Of a stretch of DNA of 5,717 nt, positions 5,109-5,717 are shown one piece after another. The first letter of the stretch is position 1. Each line of letters starts with the position of its first letter. This DNA is from DATDRM01 sp035291705 (lineage in GTDB: Bacteria > Chloroflexota > Anaerolineae > Anaerolineales > UBA4823). A program made the translations under genes and the position numbers. Location: NCBI GenBank assembly GCA_035291705.1, contig DATDRM010000190.1, positions 1 to 5,717 of the forward strand, given 5' to 3'. The notes beneath the pieces are model-generated. The model saw only the letters and a program-made list of their open reading frames with translations, ran no database searches and was not told the origin of the DNA.

Positions 5109-5717
5109 GAGGTCTTCAGGCGTCTTACTGCACCCTACGAGCCTGCCAGGCGTCTATGGGATTGGTGATATTGGCCTTCAGGCTTACCGCTGGGTGGATT
5201 TCCTGGCTGAAGCTGGATGTTCATTGTGGCAAGTACTGCCCCTCGGCCCGACGGGATATGGTGATTCCCCCTACCAGTGTTTTTCGGCTTTTGCTGGCAA
5301 TCCGTACCTGATCAGCCCTGAGTCTCTCCTGTCTGAAGGGCTGCTTCACTCCAATGACCTGGTCGACGCTCCGAAATTCCCCTCCTACCGGGTGGATTAC
5401 GGAGCGGTGATCCCCTGGAAATTAGGAGTCCTCGACCGGTCGTATGAACGCTTCGAGCACCTGGCTTCGCAAAAATTGCGCGCAGAATTTGACCTCTTCC
5501 GGGATGAGGGAGCTTCCTGGTTGGCAGATTTTTCGTTATTTATGGCGCTCAAGGAGGCCTATGGCGGCGGTTCGTGGGTGAATTGGCCCGCGCCGTTAAG
5601 AGCGCGCGAACCCGGTGCGCTGGATGAGGCGCGCCAGGTGTATGCGCATGGGATCGAGCGCCAGGCATACCGTCAATTCATCTTTTTCCGCCAATGGCAG
5701 GCATTACGGGAACGGGC
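5098..5717 (+). CDS. malQ: 4-alpha-glucanotransferase, N-terminal part (3' end outside window)
   Basis: Amylomaltase of family GH77 moves alpha-1,4-glucan segments between chains and releases glucose, feeding maltodextrin and glycogen turnover. The first 206 residues are present. They open with MKFERSSGVLLHPTSLPG and GIGDIG (22-27), then AYRWVDFLAEAGCSLWQVLPLGPTG and GDSPYQCFSAFAGNPYLI. These strands and loops form the start of the GH77 barrel and the sugar-binding SPYQ/NPYLI region. FRDEGASWLADFSLFMALKEAYGG and YRQFIFFRQWQALRER follow. The catalytic Asp/Glu/Asp residues lie beyond the window end, so activity cannot be judged. The start is the ATG at 5098-5100 inside the last codons of glgC; there is no clear Shine-Dalgarno sequence before it, so translation probably relies on coupling to glgC termination. 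The start residues agree with the family's usual N-terminus. Confidence 0.95.
   Translation, partial: MKFERSSGVLLHPTSLPGVYGIGDIGLQAYRWVDFLAEAGCSLWQVLPLGPTGYGDSPYQCFSAFAGNPYLISPESLLSEGLLHSNDLVDAPKFPSYRVDYGAVIPWKLGVLDRSYERFEHLASQKLRAEFDLFRDEGASWLADFSLFMALKEAYGGGSWVNWPAPLRAREPGALDEARQVYAHGIERQAYRQFIFFRQWQALRER

Noticed and set aside
5105..5311. Open frame of 68 residues after glgC
   Set aside because: It is the wrong frame of malQ; the frame from 5098 gives unmistakable GH77 sequence to the window end.
1..5717. CRISPR array, tRNA, rRNA, or transposase genes
   Set aside because: No regularly spaced direct repeats, no cloverleaf-like or rRNA-like stretches, and no transposase motifs were seen on either strand.

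Overview
The window looks like ordinary chromosome from a free-living bacterium with moderately high GC content. The best guess is a member of the Chloroflexota, class Anaerolineae or similar. That guess rests on the gene mix (short GH57 hydrolase with glgC and malQ, a CHRD-domain secreted protein, a PIN toxin with its 75-residue partner) and is not proven by any marker gene. There are no rRNA or tRNA genes, no CRISPR array and no intact insertion sequence.

Left part (1-900, + strand): the 3' end of a DUF1684-family gene is followed by a small secreted CHRD-domain protein with its own strong ribosome binding site and a clear rho-independent terminator at 855-890. Middle-left part (906-1866, - strand): a type II toxin-antitoxin pair of the COG1569 PIN family. 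The antitoxin is intact, but the toxin reading frame is broken by one in-frame TAA codon; the remaining third of the toxin is still readable in the same frame behind the stop. Next comes a gene for a small single-pass membrane protein of about 59 residues.

Right part (2064-5717): a carbohydrate-storage locus. A GH57 glycoside hydrolase is read leftward. Divergent from it, glgC (glucose-1-phosphate adenylyltransferase) and malQ (4-alpha-glucanotransferase, cut by the window end) are read rightward with an 11-nt overlap. GlgC makes ADP-glucose for glycogen synthesis, MalQ rearranges alpha-1,4-glucan chains, and the GH57 enzyme probably cleaves or branches alpha-glucans, so the three plausibly serve one glycogen/maltodextrin pathway.

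The most unusual structure lies between the divergent genes. About 160 bp (3545-3706) form a large imperfect palindrome with several collinear paired blocks, followed by a short 9-bp-period tandem repeat (about 3763-3789). I see no convincing new multi-gene system. The palindrome and the freshly broken toxin with a preserved antitoxin are the two items most worth checking.
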